64,000 nt of DNA, from positions 302,056 through 366,055 of the forward strand of contig VZTJ01004204.1 of assembly GCA_013397795.1 (NCBI GenBank). The letters are read 5' to 3'. Under the pieces are notes generated by a model. The model had not been told where the DNA came from and searched no databases. It saw nothing but the letters and a program-made list of their open reading frames with translations. The position numbers and the translations under genes are program-made. Below, one piece after another: positions 50,517 through 64,000 of the stretch. Position 1 is the first letter of the stretch, and the number at the start of each line of letters is the position of its first letter. This DNA is from Orthonyx spaldingii (taxonomy: Eukaryota; Chordata; Aves; Passeriformes; Orthonychidae).

Positions 50517-53500
50517 GGCACAAACTGAATACTGAATAAGCATAGATCTTTGAAATTCAGAGCAAAAAGGAAAAGAGCACACATCATGAATACCGAAGAC
50601 TAAGTTTCTTAGCTAAGGCTAGGGCAAACAAGTAATGAATGTGACTGTTGCCTAGACAGGTATATTTATTTACTGTATATATGCATCTCAGAAATTGTTG
50701 GTATTTTTCTTTTTTTAATACATCAAAATTTTATTATAAATTAAATATACTTAATACAATAATATAATTTTGATTTTTCTTATGTTCTTCTTTACAACCT
50801 TGGAGTAGTCAAGAACTATTAATGTTCCTAGTAGACAGCTGTTACTTCTTAGTATAGTGATTGGACTGTGATATTTACCATTTAAAAAAATCATTAATAC
50901 AAGCTGCAAATGGAAGAAACTAGGGAGATAAAATGAAACAGCTTAAGATCCCTGCATTTCTCTCCCTGGATTCCTTTTTTTTTTAATATGGTAAAATACA
51001 AAATTATTTTCAAAGAAAAATAATAGGAAAAAGTCCCTGAATCCTTTCTTCATAGTTACTCTAATGCTATAATAATTAACTCTAAAATAATGGTGCATTA
51101 GTTAATCACCATATTGCAATGGAATTTCCATGGATACACATATAATGTGGATATTAATAATAAGTTAGTTCATCATAATTCATCTTTTAACAATTAATAT
51201 GAAGTGAATGAATGAATGACCGATTAGTCATTTATTAGCAAAGGAAGATGTGCAATTATGTCCTTTCTGTACTAAACACTTTTTGTTAAAAAATATTTTT
51301 TCATCTACAGTAACAAAAAAGATGATAGGAAAAGGTTATTGTTATGAATACTTCTTCAATTTCAAATCATCATCGGATGTATTGGTACATATGAGAAGAC
51401 TATAAGAGTTGTCACATTTTAATTGGAAAGCACGAATATTCATATGAAATAAGATGGAATCAATAGAGGCTGAAAAACATACTTTTATACGTTAAACTCA
51501 ATAATTCCATTTGCCTTTTTTTTACCCCCAAAACATAGTTGTGAAATGGTTGGACTGGAAACCTGACAAACATCTCACAAAAAGCAGTGTACGCACTTGG
51601 TGGTTCTGGAATTATTCCCTCCAAACTGAAATTGTTTTAAGGCAGTTGGAAAATATAAGTTATCTAATTAATTGCTCTAATTGTCTAATATATGCAGGGC
51701 CATAGAAGGCCATAGGAGGGTAGAGTAGGCTTTAGTTAGAGTGCAGGCTTTTGTAATCCATATTCTGATACTGAAATCCACATTTATCCTCTGCTTAGCC
51801 TGGAGGCTCCACCCAGAGCTCAGGTCAGATGATTGGGGAAAATTTACAGCCATACATGAAGGATACATCCTAAGCTTCACACCAGTCTATTAATGCTGGT
51901 CTATTTATTGGAAGGAGTTGAATGCTAATATAATTGACCTCTGTGAATTACCTTAGTTGTGGGAACACTTCAGTAGAGAGGAAGCATTTCTACATCACTG
52001 CCTTCAGTGCTTTCCTGCTCTGGGAGCGCCTAGCCTACTTGTCAGTATAGTTTGAGCAAAAATGACTCCAGTGCTCTTCTTTTCACCTCTCCCAATGTCA
52101 ATGTGTCTCACTGAAAACAGAGCTCTTATATTTAAATAGCCCTTTTAATTTTTTCTTCATTTCATATGCATGCAGATAAAATAATTATATAAACCTGGAT
52201 TTGTTTCTTTACTTTTATCACTGATAATTAAAAAAAAAAATCTTTTGGGAACTCATATTAACCAGAGAAATTTCAAGTTCATTAAGGAAGTATATGTCCT
52301 TACAATCAGAAACATTTGCAGAGCAGCTTTTATAAATGTTTCAACTTTGTATGCATTCTGATACCAATAAGGAAGACAGTACTTCTGAGCAGGAGACTAT
52401 AATATGCATTTTATGACCATATTTGTCTCCTTCAGCTTTTACAGTAGACAATCTTCAGATTATTTATGAGTGGATAATTAATATTTACATTAATATATTT
52501 TAGTCTTATTTAAATAAATCAAGTGTCACAGTTCAATTTTCTAACAGTGACACAAGTCCCCAGTGAGCAGAGGAATATGTTGACACTGACCTCAATGTTC
52601 AAATTGCCACAATACTGTCATAAAAAGTAAAAAAAGGAAATAATTTTTAAAAATCAACAAATTATCAATTTTTTTTGCTTGCTTCTTATTGCTCTAGGAT
52701 ATGTCCCATCTGGTCCATATTTAGATGAATGATTATGAATATCACTCAGTACCAGAAAAAAACCTAGTAATTTCATTTGGTGTTTACTTTCTAAAGATGA
52801 ATCACAGTTCTCAGCAATGGCTAGGGAATAGTGCCGTGATAGAAGAAATGTATGTGTTAGTTTATTTTCTGAAGTGTCTAATATGCTCCGTTTCATCTGA
52901 GCAAAAGCTAGAAAAATAGTAGTCATGCAATAAGAAAAAGAAAACTGAGGAACAACATAGAAGGAAAAGGAGTCTGATGTATGTATATTTGAATAGTCTT
53001 GAGCTTGCTTCAACAGCATTAATCCATTTTTGACAGGTGAAGTATCATGCTATCTATAAAAGGGCAATTGCTATTAATAATACCTTATATTCTTAGAGAA
53101 ACTTCCATCGCAAGGACTCACATGAGCTTCATTATTGCAAATTTATAAAACAACAAACTAAGCTTTACTTAGAAACCAAGTTTTCAAAAGAATTTCCTGT
53201 TTACCTGGTGATCATTTTTATTACTCCAGAAGCACAAACCAGTATATGTCTTATCTGGAAATCAGTCCAGAAAAAGGCTGCAGAAGTAGAATAATCTTGT
53301 TTGCATTCCACATGAAATTTCAAGACTCTGGTTTCCAGCTCAAGTTGCTGTGGGACATTTAGGTATCACCCATATATTCCAGGAGCAAAGCCAGCTACTC
53401 CTTTGCCACTGGGAGAATCTGGAAGGTATTAAGGATAGCCAGAATGGTTGGAGAATGGTGAGCAAAGGGTAGGGTCCATTATTCACCCTAAGTATCTTCA

Positions 53501-56500
53501 AGTGTCTCTGTGTCAAGTACTGTCCCCCTTTCACTGATAAGAACAGAAGCATAGGACAGTTTCTGTGGCTCCTCCTGAGCTTTTTCACAAACTGATCATA
53601 TCTTGCCACATCTAAGACGGCGTTTATTCAGACAGCTGGGAACTGACTTTTCATCTATGTAGGCATTATCATATGATTTTCCTGGTTGCAAACGCTGAGG
53701 CAGTTATTTAAAGCAAGTCTTTAGTGCCTCTGTGCTGTGTCCGGCTTTATGTGTCCTTTTCCAAGTCACTTTGTCAAATTTCCCGGGGAAATTGACAGTT
53801 ACCTCTTGGAGGTGATAAAATATGGGTCAACAAAGTCATCGGTGTTTGTGAGAAAAAGGTACTCAAGACAGACAGCAGTCTTACACAGACTATTATTATT
53901 TCAGTCAAACTTCTGGAGTGCTTTGTGAATGGATAGAGCAGTGAGACAGCTCTGTCTTGAATTTTCTATTCTTCTCTGTCAATTCCCTTCTTTTTTGGTG
54001 TAGAGATGCCCAGTCAGGTTTATCCTAGCAATTTTGACAATTTCTGTCTGTTGATCTGTAATTCTAAATTCTAAAAATCTAGGTGGAAAATCTAAATTCA
54101 TTTTCACTGTAATCAGAGCAAAACTGAGAATTTAGGATTTTCAAAGACAAGAAAAATTGCTATATTAGGAATACTTAACCAAAATCTAAGATAAACTTTT
54201 CATGTGAGTGGGATGTCCTAGTTCTATCTATATTACTATAGCAACCAGCTAATTATTCCACTCCTCCTCCACTGCCCTTGTGTGCATGGAACCTTTTTTT
54301 TTTCTTTTAGGATCTATTCACCATCCAAGATATATGGAGAGGTGACGGTGCCAACTTCTTGTTCTGAACTATTTTTGCAAGCTGAAATTTCCCTTAAATC
54401 TTCATCATAAAGCAAATCAAAGGGTTTGCAGATAAAAGAGTCAAATCAAGTTTGCTTTTTGCAGCACACATTTAGAATGCTTTTTAAGACGCTGCCTGAA
54501 CTGGTAATGGTAATGACAATGATGTACCTCCCGATTTTGCACAGAGCTTCATTTTTGCATCACATTTTCAAAATCCTCAGGATTTTAAGTGCCAGTATAA
54601 TCAGAAAAAACAATAGTAATTTCAATTTTCCTTTTTTTAAAGCTTGAGGGTTTGTTCTTTTATTTCCTCACTTTTTTGTTTGGTGGGGGAACAAACCACA
54701 CTAGGAAAACAAACCAACAGCCAAAAAAAACCCCACCAAAACCCCTCAAATCCACAATTCTTACTCCCTGATGTGGATTTAGTGGAGGAAAGAGAAGGTG
54801 TTAGTGGGACAGTAGATTGACTCTTCCCCGGCAATTATCTGCCTCTGCAGTTATCTGCAGAGCAGCTCTGCCTGGCACAGTGTATCAGGCGACCTGCTAG
54901 GGCAGCAGAACCCACATGGCACCGCTTTTGGCCTGGCTGCACTGCACCCTTCAAAACTGCCTTGAGAAAAGTGCAGATGTTCTTAATGAGATATGTTTGG
55001 CATCCTGTGTATATACAAGGAAGCAGAAAACTATGCAGCTTCCTGCTATCAATTGACAAGCAGCCTTGATAAAGCTACTGCGGAGAGACTGGCTTACTCT
55101 GGCCTGTTTAGTGTCATAGAAGTGAAAGCCATTTTGTCACTGACTCATTGTGAGATCCCTTTAGAATTCGTTTGGGACAAGATTGCTTTCTTCAATTTAT
55201 TTTTATTAGCAGTTAAACTTGGGGAATACGATCCCATTTCCTCTTGATCAACTGCTTGGTGGACAGTTTCAATTTGTTTTTCTTAAATATGAGTCACTGT
55301 AAAATGTGATGAATAGAGTTAAGAATTATATCTACCTAGAATAAATTAGAATTTATCTTAAGATATAATAGTGTTTCTGAAGAATTTCAAAATTATCCAA
55401 CAGAAAGAAGGGACTGTTGTTGTAGTTGTCTAATTGGAAGCCCGTATGGTTGACTGAGAGGTAGACGAGGAAAAAGAAAAGGAGCCTTGACTGAGAAGTT
55501 ACCCTTTCTTTCCCCTTCCAGGCTCCCACTGGGGAAAGAGGAGAGGGAAAGAGAATACATACCCTATGTCTTATTTACATATAAGACTGGTGTTTGTTGG
55601 ACAACATCCCTCCTCCAGGGATATCAATGTGAAGTGAGAAACAAATGTTCAATTGATTGTTTAACAGCCTTGTCTCTGCTCAGATGCCACTACCAAAACG
55701 TGAAGCGAGAGCATAAATAGTGGCAGAAAAGACTAAGTCATCTTCTATTTGTTGAAAATGTCTAATATGAATGTCCACTTTTTTTTTAAAATAGATTAAA
55801 TTATTCAATCTTTTTCTCTCTATTGGATACCACAAAGTAATAAGGTTCTCTCAATTACCGAGCTGACCTATCTGTTCCATGCGGGGCTCTAATTATAAGT
55901 CAGGGAGGGAGAAGAAAATGCCCTCCTTAGAAATTTGCTTCAGATTTTTTAATTTTACTTTACAGATCTCTCTTATAATGCATTCCTGTGGTTTTGTTGG
56001 GTGAGATGATACTTAGTTTAAGAGTCTCATGCTAAGTTAGTGACATTTCCTTGAAGCGGCCTGCCTCCCTGCACAGATAATGAAACATTTCATCAGCTTC
56101 CCCACAGGAAACTGATCTTAACTTCTAACCTTTTTTTTTTTCCCTGCTTGGACAAAGCAAAAAAGAAAACATCTTTAAAGTGTTTATTCAATCTAAACAC
56201 TAGCTTGCATTTCTGAAAAGTTTCACAGCTTTTGGCTTCACAGGATTCAGATTTGAAAGACTAAAGGGTTTGAAACAGTCCGGGCAGGACAAGACAGTAA
56301 CTGCTTCATGCTGCATTTGCACATGGGTAAAAACTGATTTCAGTTCTGTTGTCAAATTATTTCCATGCTGTCTGTAGATAGTTACAAGTATTGGTTTCAC
56401 TTAGTTCTTAAACAAAACTTTTTGTGATTCTGTGATTCACAAGGTTATATTGGTGGATCATTTGCAGCTTCCTAATGTGAACAGATCTCCAAAAAAAAAT

Positions 56501-59500
56501 GGAACAATTTGGTTGGTAGAAAGCTAGGGTTGCATACATGCAATGTAACAAATATATTTGGTACATGATGACACATATACTTTTCCAATAAAGGGAATGT
56601 GTTTAAAGATCTACATCATGGGCCAAAGAGAAGCCACTAGTTCAGTGCGTATTGGTCAGTTTAGATTTCTGTAGTGGTTTCTTATGACCTTAAAATTTAT
56701 TGACCCAGGGATTTATGTAGTCATAGATGATTTAGAAAACTCAACAAATTACTGTTAAACAGATGAGATGTACTTATTCCTAGATCATATCAAGTAAATT
56801 AGAATTACTTAAATTAAAAATCCTTTAGGTCAGTTTACTTTATATCTGCCCTGAACTGAATTTAAGCCACAAAAGTAAAGGAAAGTAACTATGAGCAGAC
56901 TTAAAGGTTGTCTTTATAGATTTCTTTCCCTCAACCTCCCTTGATGCATTGTATTTGTTTTTCTCCAGCTGTACTATTATTCACTGCTGAATTGACAGAG
57001 AGCTGCTGCTGGACTTGTAATTCTTGATGTTGGCTCTTTTTGCATTCAGAGACAGAGAAAAACAGACATAACAGACATGCAGTTTGAGAGCATTAAGACT
57101 TATGTGTTCTGTTCCCATCTTGGTTCTAATTATGAGTTTAGAATGTCAGTCTTGTTATTCATCTGGCTTCTGCCACTATAGTAGAGCTGCAACATTCTTA
57201 CTAAACCCCAAGACATTCTTTTAATTAATGACAAAAAAGCAGTAATTGTATATAGGATACAACTTCCTCTCAGTATTCTTGTTTCTGGTTTTGAAGACTT
57301 ACTTTTTTGTTTGTTTTAGTAACTTTTGCAGTATCTTATTCAGTCTTAATTTTTATTTCTTTATTTTTAATTCTTGACCTGCTAGCAATATTTTACAATT
57401 CTTCTGTACTTTGCTTTTTGCTTTCTGCATTTTCTTGATATCTCTCTTAAAATATGTAATCATGTCAGTAGCTCAACTTCATCTTTCTCCAAATTCATGA
57501 GCCTTCTCAAAGTGATACCAAGTCTTTTCTCTGTTTTCATCCATTAAGTCTTCAGACCTCTTGGTCTTGCTAACATTTTGCTGCACTTTATGTGGGAAAT
57601 ATCTCCTATTGAAATCCATAACTTGTTTTTACCAGTCTGTTTTTATCTTTCAACTTAATAGACAGAATAAATTTATGATTACTTCACACATATTCTAGAC
57701 CAGCTATTCTATCACCTACTAATTAGTTTCAATTATGCATGTAAAATAGAAAGACCTCTTGCTGATGCAGTTGCTACTTGGTGAATAAATTTGCTAGTGA
57801 TCACATCAAGAAATGGTTGTTATCTGGTGATATTGTCCAGTTTAGATATGGGAAATACATTTTTCTTGCAATATAGTTTTGGTAAAATTTATATCTCCAA
57901 CAGTATTACAAAGACCATACAGTTACATCTATTTCTGCAAGCCTACAGTGAAACCCCAACAAATACCTTGTAGAATATCTTTTTAACTTTTGCTTAAGTA
58001 AACTTGGAATAAATAAAATTGAATGATATTGAAACACTAGCTCAAATATTTATCAAGTGTTAATTCATCTTGGAAACTATGACACTTACTCTCTCCATTA
58101 CAGAACTTATCCATAAATGCAAGTTGTGTTTTATATATTTCAGAGTTGTGAGCCATGGGAAATAGAAAACTGTCCTAAGCTAAGGTTTCAAAGTATTCCA
58201 TAGCCTGGGTAATATTTAAAGACAGTCACTGACTCTTTTCCTGTTAATAAAAATATAGCTTCTTTGTGAAAAATTTAACATATGATCCAATATAAATAGA
58301 AAATCACCTGAAAGATCCCCAGTGCAGTCTCATCAAATGTGATGGGGACATATTTAGTGAGTTGTCAGCATTTTCAAATGACATGTAAGTTTTCATGTGA
58401 CAAATTTAGAAAACTACTGAGTCCACAGAACAGAGTTTGATAACCATTGCCTTGTCCTTTCGCTTGCAGCTTCAAACAAAATACTCAATGTTAGTATGGA
58501 TTTCACAAAAGCTTTATGGTTGTTTTCTTTTTGTTTAATAAGATGCACCTCCTTTTCCAAATTAATACATACTAATTAACACAAATGCCAATACTGTTTT
58601 AGGAATTGTACAAGTTTCTTAGGAGTTTGAATTTATCACAGCAATATAGATTAATTTAATCTGGTTGTTTACAGACAAACTACAGTCCTGCAAAAAATCC
58701 TGCATTCTTTTCGTTCTCTTTCCATCTGCAGAAAATAAACCTTATGCCCAACAATTGAGTTTATTTTTTATTGCTGTGCCCAAGGCAAAATCTCAGATTG
58801 GGGTTTGCAATCTCAGAAGACAGACAGATTTAATATATTTGTCACTACCTTGACAGGGGGAAAAAATTGCTTAAATTCATGTGTAAGGGATGAGCCTTTG
58901 TGTAACAGATGTAATCCTCACAATGAAATGTTTTTCAGGCACTCAGTCATCCATGCTCTGATTAGAGGACATGAGCCTTTGTTCTAATTGGCCTAACTGT
59001 AGTCACTACTTTTACTCAGATACTTCCATTTTCTTTACGTTACCCAGCCCAAACTTCTGTACCCTAGTTGCTGACTTCATGTATTTCTAAATAATTACAG
59101 TATTTTTCTGAAACATAAAAATGCACTTTAAAAGACTGGAAATGGAAAGGATAACATTCTTAACCACAGTAAATAGCAGTAATAAAATTATAGCTGTAGG
59201 CTGATAAAAATGGAGTCTTTTTGAAGATCAAACATAGTGTCATGTTCGTGAGTATCAGGTGAGGTGTCCAGGGCTTCAATTTAGAAATACATCTGTAATT
59301 GTCTTTTGTCTTTACTTTCTAATTCATATTTAGGGGCTTTAAAGATCTGTTGTAACAGGACTCTTGTTACATTTAATAAGTGCCATGTTGATTGGCGTAC
59401 TCTAAGTAGGCTTTTCAGTTTGCCTGTGGGGAAATTTAATATAAAAACATTCAACATTCTTTTATTAGTGTTTTTTACTATTCCCAGTCCCATCAGACCT

Positions 59501-60570
59501 TTGGTGCAAGCAGTGTATTATTGAAAAGCTTATCTGTAAGAAGTGAGCCAAGGGGAAATTCAGCCTTTATTAATATTGACATCATGTTCCTGCACAATGG
59601 TTGTCTAAAGAAACTTTTCAATTGGATTTCAACTGCTTTGATGCTGTATAAATGGAAACAACTGAATGCATGATTTAACAGAGAACAGTGAAAAATGTTG
59701 CAGCCTCTATGCTCTAACATAAAGCATGTGTTCAAAGATACTACGTGGCTGTATTCTCCAATGTTTTCAGTCAACTTTTAGTTAGGAAATCAGAAAAAAG
59801 AACTTCTTTACTTTGAGACAGACTCCATTTAAAATGAACTTACTTTTTTTGCATTTTTAACAATTAAGTCCTGTGATATTAGGTCTTGGATCTTGGTCAA
59901 AGGATTCCAGTCCTGTCTCTCCTGAAAAACACTGCAAATTTGGCCTAATTGTTTAATGGACCAGATGTCCTGGCAAGGCAAACATTGCATAGGATTTGGA
60001 GTTGGGAAGCCTCACTTTCTAGACTGGGCTCTAGCTTCAGTCAAAAATCCCTGAAAATTACAAATTTCCTGATAATATATCTTTAAGACATCTAGCTATA
60101 TACACTCTTTGTAATATTTTCATAAAGCAAAATACATATACCATTACAAATTACAGGTGGAATACATATTGCATGGACTTGGTTTTAGCAGTGTTTTAAT
60201 TTGAAAAGAGCAATGGAGAGGCAGAAGATTTGACAGCATCTGAGCAGGAAAAGGAAGATCTAATCCAGTTATTTTCTCATGCTAAGGAAGAAAGGATAGA
60301 AGAGTTAAAGCTGAATTCTTACATTGGCACAATGCATGGGCACTGTGACCTACAACCCTCCTGCTGAAGGTGAGTCACTGTTCAATAATGAATTTAAGGT
60401 TTTCTGGGCCAGAGACTGACTCTACAGACAGCTCACTAAAGCATTCATTCAGAAGTGCTTGGCCTCCCCAAATCTGTACCTATGTCTCTATTTCAGTTCA
60501 TTATTCTCTAATAAATAGTGTCCTTAGTAGGTATTCTTTTTCATTTCAGGCTTGGGCTATTTTAGGTTCT

Positions 60571-61161
60571 TGTCCTGGCTTCTGCTGCAATAGAGTTAAT
60601 TTTCTTCATAGTAGGTGGTACAGTGCTCTGCTTTGGATTTCGTATGAGAATAATGATGATAAGAAACTAATGGTTTAGTTGTTGCTAAGTTGTGTTTATA
60701 CTAAGCCAAGATCTTTTCTCTCATCCCAGCCCACCAGAGAGGAGGTTGGGGGTGCACAAGAGGTTGACACGGGACACGATCAGGACAGCTGACCCCAACT
60801 GACCTAAGGGATATCCCACACCATATGGTGTCATGTTCAGCATACAAAGCTGGGGGAAGCAGGAGGAAATGGGGAATGTTTGGAGTGATGGCATTTGTCT
60901 TCCCACATCACTGTTAGGTGTGATAGAGCCCTGCTTTCCTGGAGAAGGCTGAACACCTACCTGCCTGTGGGAAATGGTGAATGAGCTCCTTGTTCTGCTT
61001 TGCTTGCGTGCATGGCTTTTGCTTTACCGATTAAACTGTCTTTGTCTCAACTCATGACTTGTCTCTTATTTTCTCTTTCAGTTCTCTCCCCTGTGCTGCC
61101 AGAGGAGAGTGAGCAAGTAGCTGTGTGGGGCTGAGTTGCCGGCCAGGGCTAAACCATGACA
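60571..61161 (+). mobile_element. Solo LTR of an avian endogenous retrovirus
   Basis: A 591-bp element beginning TGTCCTGG and ending CCATGACA, imperfect inverted termini of the TG...CA form. It matches, from memory, a widespread avian LTR family, probably ERVL-like. A degraded TATA-like CATACAAAG is at 60841-60849 and an ATTAAA poly(A) signal at 61030-61035, giving the U3-R-U5 order on the plus strand. The right flank shows no primer-binding site or gag/pol sequence and the left flank no polypurine tract with env, so it is a solo LTR left by recombination. The flanking five bases (GTTCT and TCTGA) do not match, so the target-site duplication is decayed or misplaced. No viral protein remains. 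Confidence 0.85.
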
Positions 61162-64000
61162 TCTGAAGTGTTTCTGGTTTTATCTCTTTTATTTCTGTTA
61201 ATAAGAACAATGGTGCTTGAAAATCTGTCTTCCAATTAAGAGTTTTTCATTGTGTCCCAAAAGGACTTTTTGTGTTTTACACTAGTACCTCCTGGCAACC
61301 ATATACATTGTAGCAGAGTAATCATAAACGCTTTATTTCAAATGTTTTTTAAGTTTTCCCTGTATAAAATACATTGTGTAGTCACTGAGGACTTCCGCTA
61401 TGCATCATAGGTGAAGATCAGGTAGATGGTGGTGTTGAGTGTTGCAGCGTTGCAAGTAGCTTTTGATGGTGGGACCACATTACAAAATGTTTTCATTACA
61501 GCACAAACAGGCCCATGAGGAAGGGCTGTTATTAGGTACTGAATATATTAAAGATTATTCTGTATGATTCACAGAGCTGAGTTTAGATGCTATTCCCTTC
61601 CCTCCTACTTATTTCTGCTGCTTTTTCATCACAAAAGCTTTTTCAGTGGTCTCATAAGATGGCCTCTGAGACGTGTTTGTCTCAGAACAGTCACATGCTT
61701 TGTGAAAAAATGAAGTACTTCATGTTCTGAATTTCAAAATATTTAAGAGATTATGTCATTGGGCCTAGGGGAAGCAGAGACAACTCAAAATGATAAGCTA
61801 TCTTTTCCTGACTTGAAACTTTTTTTTCATTTAGTAGACTCACAAGTCTCTGAGTCAGTGTAATTTAAGCTAATGAAGAGTCCAAGAGGATAGCAATGAA
61901 ATGAACAGGACACTAAGAAATAGCAATAAAAATTATTAGGTCAGTTTGGTTTCATGAAGACATGAAGCCATGATGACAACTGTAGTTTATGCAACCTATT
62001 CAATAATCCAGACATGGGGCAAGTTCAAAGGAAAAATATGAAGGACATAGATGCTGTTCTGATGTTAGTTTTACTTCCCAGAAGTTTTACAGTTCTATAG
62101 GAGTATTACATAAATTGATATCAGTTGAGATATCAGCTGAGGTATTTGAAGGAGCTCCTAGCCTACAAGAAAGAAAAAAAGATATAAAAATCAAAAGAAA
62201 GATTCATATTTTTTGTCTTTTTTTAGCCTCAATTTTGTTTTAATCTAGGTACTAAGAATGAAAGACAAATAGTCATCTTCAATCCAGAACATCGTATGAA
62301 AGATTAACAAAATCTGAATGCTGCTCCAGCTTGGAGGTCTGTGAGGGGTTTTTTTGTTGTATTTAAACAACAGTATCTCAAGGCCTATGCAATTAAACTT
62401 TTCATAACCTTGGTTTCTTGATCTGAAAAAATTAGATGCCACTTGTGAGAGGAGGTGTAGGCGTTCATATCTTCTTGGATCTTATTTCAGACTTCTTAAG
62501 GTAACCATCTATAATAATTTGAATGAATCATGGGTTTTTTTGCAACTGTCTCTCTCCATTGTTTATACAGGGAGCCTAGGAAACTGGCTTAGGCTACGTG
62601 ACTACATTTAGACAGTGGAAGAGATATGTCAGGATAGATGCTTAGTTTTAAATGGCTAGAGATATATGAAAGGAATATCTGCCTAAATGTTTATTTAGTC
62701 AGCAAGTTGGTGAGGAAAAAATTTGTTTTCTTTAGCTGGAAAATAAAGACATTACTTTCAAATGCAGAAGCTTATTGACACAAGACTCTAAGCAGAGGAA
62801 GATACTGTAAACAGTAACTATGGAGACATGCAGCTGATACAATACTCTGTAAGGTCTAGCAATTCTAGAAATACATTTATTTGTTGGACGGCAATAAGTA
62901 CAAATGGAATTGGGGAGAGAAAAAAATTATGCAAATGGCCTCCATAAGCAGCAACTGTACCTAATGTGAAACTTGTCAGGCGCCATCATCAGGCAGATTG
63001 TTTCTAAAGCCAAAGAACATTTTAAATTAGGTACTATTTTGTTAAGTCTCCTAAGGCATTCCTCCCCATTTCAGAGGTCATTTAATTTACACACTTTATA
63101 GACAATATAGTATCTTGTATTTTTTCTAAGTGTTGTCTCAGATTCTCCAATCCTTTCGCTGAGAGCAAAGTCCCAACAGCTTGGCTACCTGGTCCTACTG
63201 ACTCGCACACTATCCCAGTGCACTATTTTAGACACTAACACACTTTAGCAGGAGTGATAAAGGGACCCTGTTCTGAAAGGTGAAGCTTGAATCCCTTTTA
63301 CAGGGGCCAGCTCAGGTTGTCACAGTTGTGCTGAATTTGAGTTAAAAGGAGTAATGACGCAGAGCCTGCTGCTAAATAGAAGTCAGCCTGCAAATGACCC
63401 AAGGACCACATAGAAGGGACCAGCTCTGGTAATGTTGCTGAATGCTGACTCCACCCTAGATGACACTTTTTTGAAAAGAACAAGATGTAGCTCTCTGAAA
63501 CAAATCCAGGGAATACACTAGCAATTAAACATTGTGAATAAACAGGGACCAGTGCTTCAGCACTTTCTCCAGTCTTCTTTTATTTTGTCAGACATACCAA
63601 GTAGGCTCTCATCAACATTAATAACTATTAGCAGTGCATCACTCTGTACCTCTAATTTTGGGAACACAGTACTGAAACATCCATTCTAGCTAGCACAGGA
63701 TCAGCATAAGTTACTGGAGTTTGTTTCATTTCTCTGCCATAGGAAAGATACCTTACTCTTTTTGGATCTAAACTGGCTTTGGCAGCAGTATAATCATATT
63801 TGCATTTGTGCCTGAGCTAATAAATCCAGCCAGATCCATGCTGTCTTTGAGCAGAATCAGCCAGAGTTGTGGCAGTTCGCAGCATGGCTAGTCCGTAAAG
63901 CAGGTACCTGAAAAATGGCTGTGACTGTAAGAAAAAAATGTTTGTGCCTCCTGGCCTTACATTGCATTATTACTTTACAGGCTGCAATTTTTGCTTGCAA
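61162..64000. other. Noncoding stretch to right edge
   Basis: AT-rich DNA with no exon or repeat recognised. The final 150 bases have a clean, repeat-free character that could be conserved, but this cannot be tested here. Confidence 0.5.

Larger units (their letters stand above)
44500..60570. other. AT-rich noncoding desert
   Basis: Sixteen kilobases without a recognised exon, RNA gene or long repeat. ORFs reach 121 codons at most (52654-53019, minus) with no domain. Notable points are a 9-bp inverted repeat at 45767-45785, a C-run near 46811, a TATG repeat at 50481-50516, a perfect CAG|GTAAGT donor at 48400/48401, and a T-rich stretch at 57.2-57.7 kb. Confidence 0.6.

Noticed and set aside
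53770..53795. Imperfect inverted repeat around TTTCCCGGGGAAATT, NF-kB-like
   Set aside because: The arms mismatch and there is no nearby promoter; the motif is common by chance.
56424..56439. GTGATTCT/GTGATTCA doublet resembling the CR1 3' terminal repeat
   Set aside because: The preceding sequence does not resemble the CR1 3' region, so a plus-strand CR1 end is not supported.
1..64000. tRNA, rRNA, microRNA, CRISPR array or bacterial-type operon
   Set aside because: No B-box tRNA motif, rRNA segment, known microRNA seed in a hairpin, or repeat-spacer array was seen; gene packing and repeats are those of a bird nuclear genome.

Overview
This is nuclear DNA from a vertebrate, almost certainly a bird. 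Two degraded fragments match the 3' part of CR1, the main avian LINE, and a 591-bp solo long terminal repeat (LTR) at the right belongs to a common avian endogenous-retrovirus type. The rest is AT-rich, has short ORFs in all frames and lacks bacterial gene packing. A 50-base run of N is an assembly gap. The species and the locus are not identified.

Layout: (1) 1-1100 is a strong CpG island cut by the left edge, with GC boxes and a perfect NRF1-type palindrome. It is the best candidate promoter or 5' exon, but no protein was recognised in it. (2) 2.4-7.5 kb holds three smaller CpG-rich patches at 5.4, 6.3 and 7.3 kb, a weaker one at 4.3 kb, and blocks dense in TAATTA-type motifs. This pattern is typical of the promoter-proximal part of a long developmental or neuronal gene; that reading is inference. 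(3) 7.5-64 kb is AT-rich intron or intergenic desert with no confident exon, tRNA, rRNA or small RNA. It contains simple repeats, two antisense CR1 fragments (21.0 and 38.4 kb), the gap (25.15 kb), a few clean inverted repeats and the solo LTR (60.6-61.2 kb).

No protein-coding gene can be called with confidence. Points worth a second look: a 264-codon antisense ORF at 7.05-7.85 kb; a strongly T-rich (antisense A-rich) block at about 14.6-19.1 kb whose minus strand gives relatively open reading frames near 18.3-18.9 kb; a minus-strand arrangement at 34.3-35.1 kb resembling a terminal exon; and splice-site-like pairs at 3.1, 6.1 and 48.3 kb. All are hypotheses. I saw no sign of a new multi-gene system.
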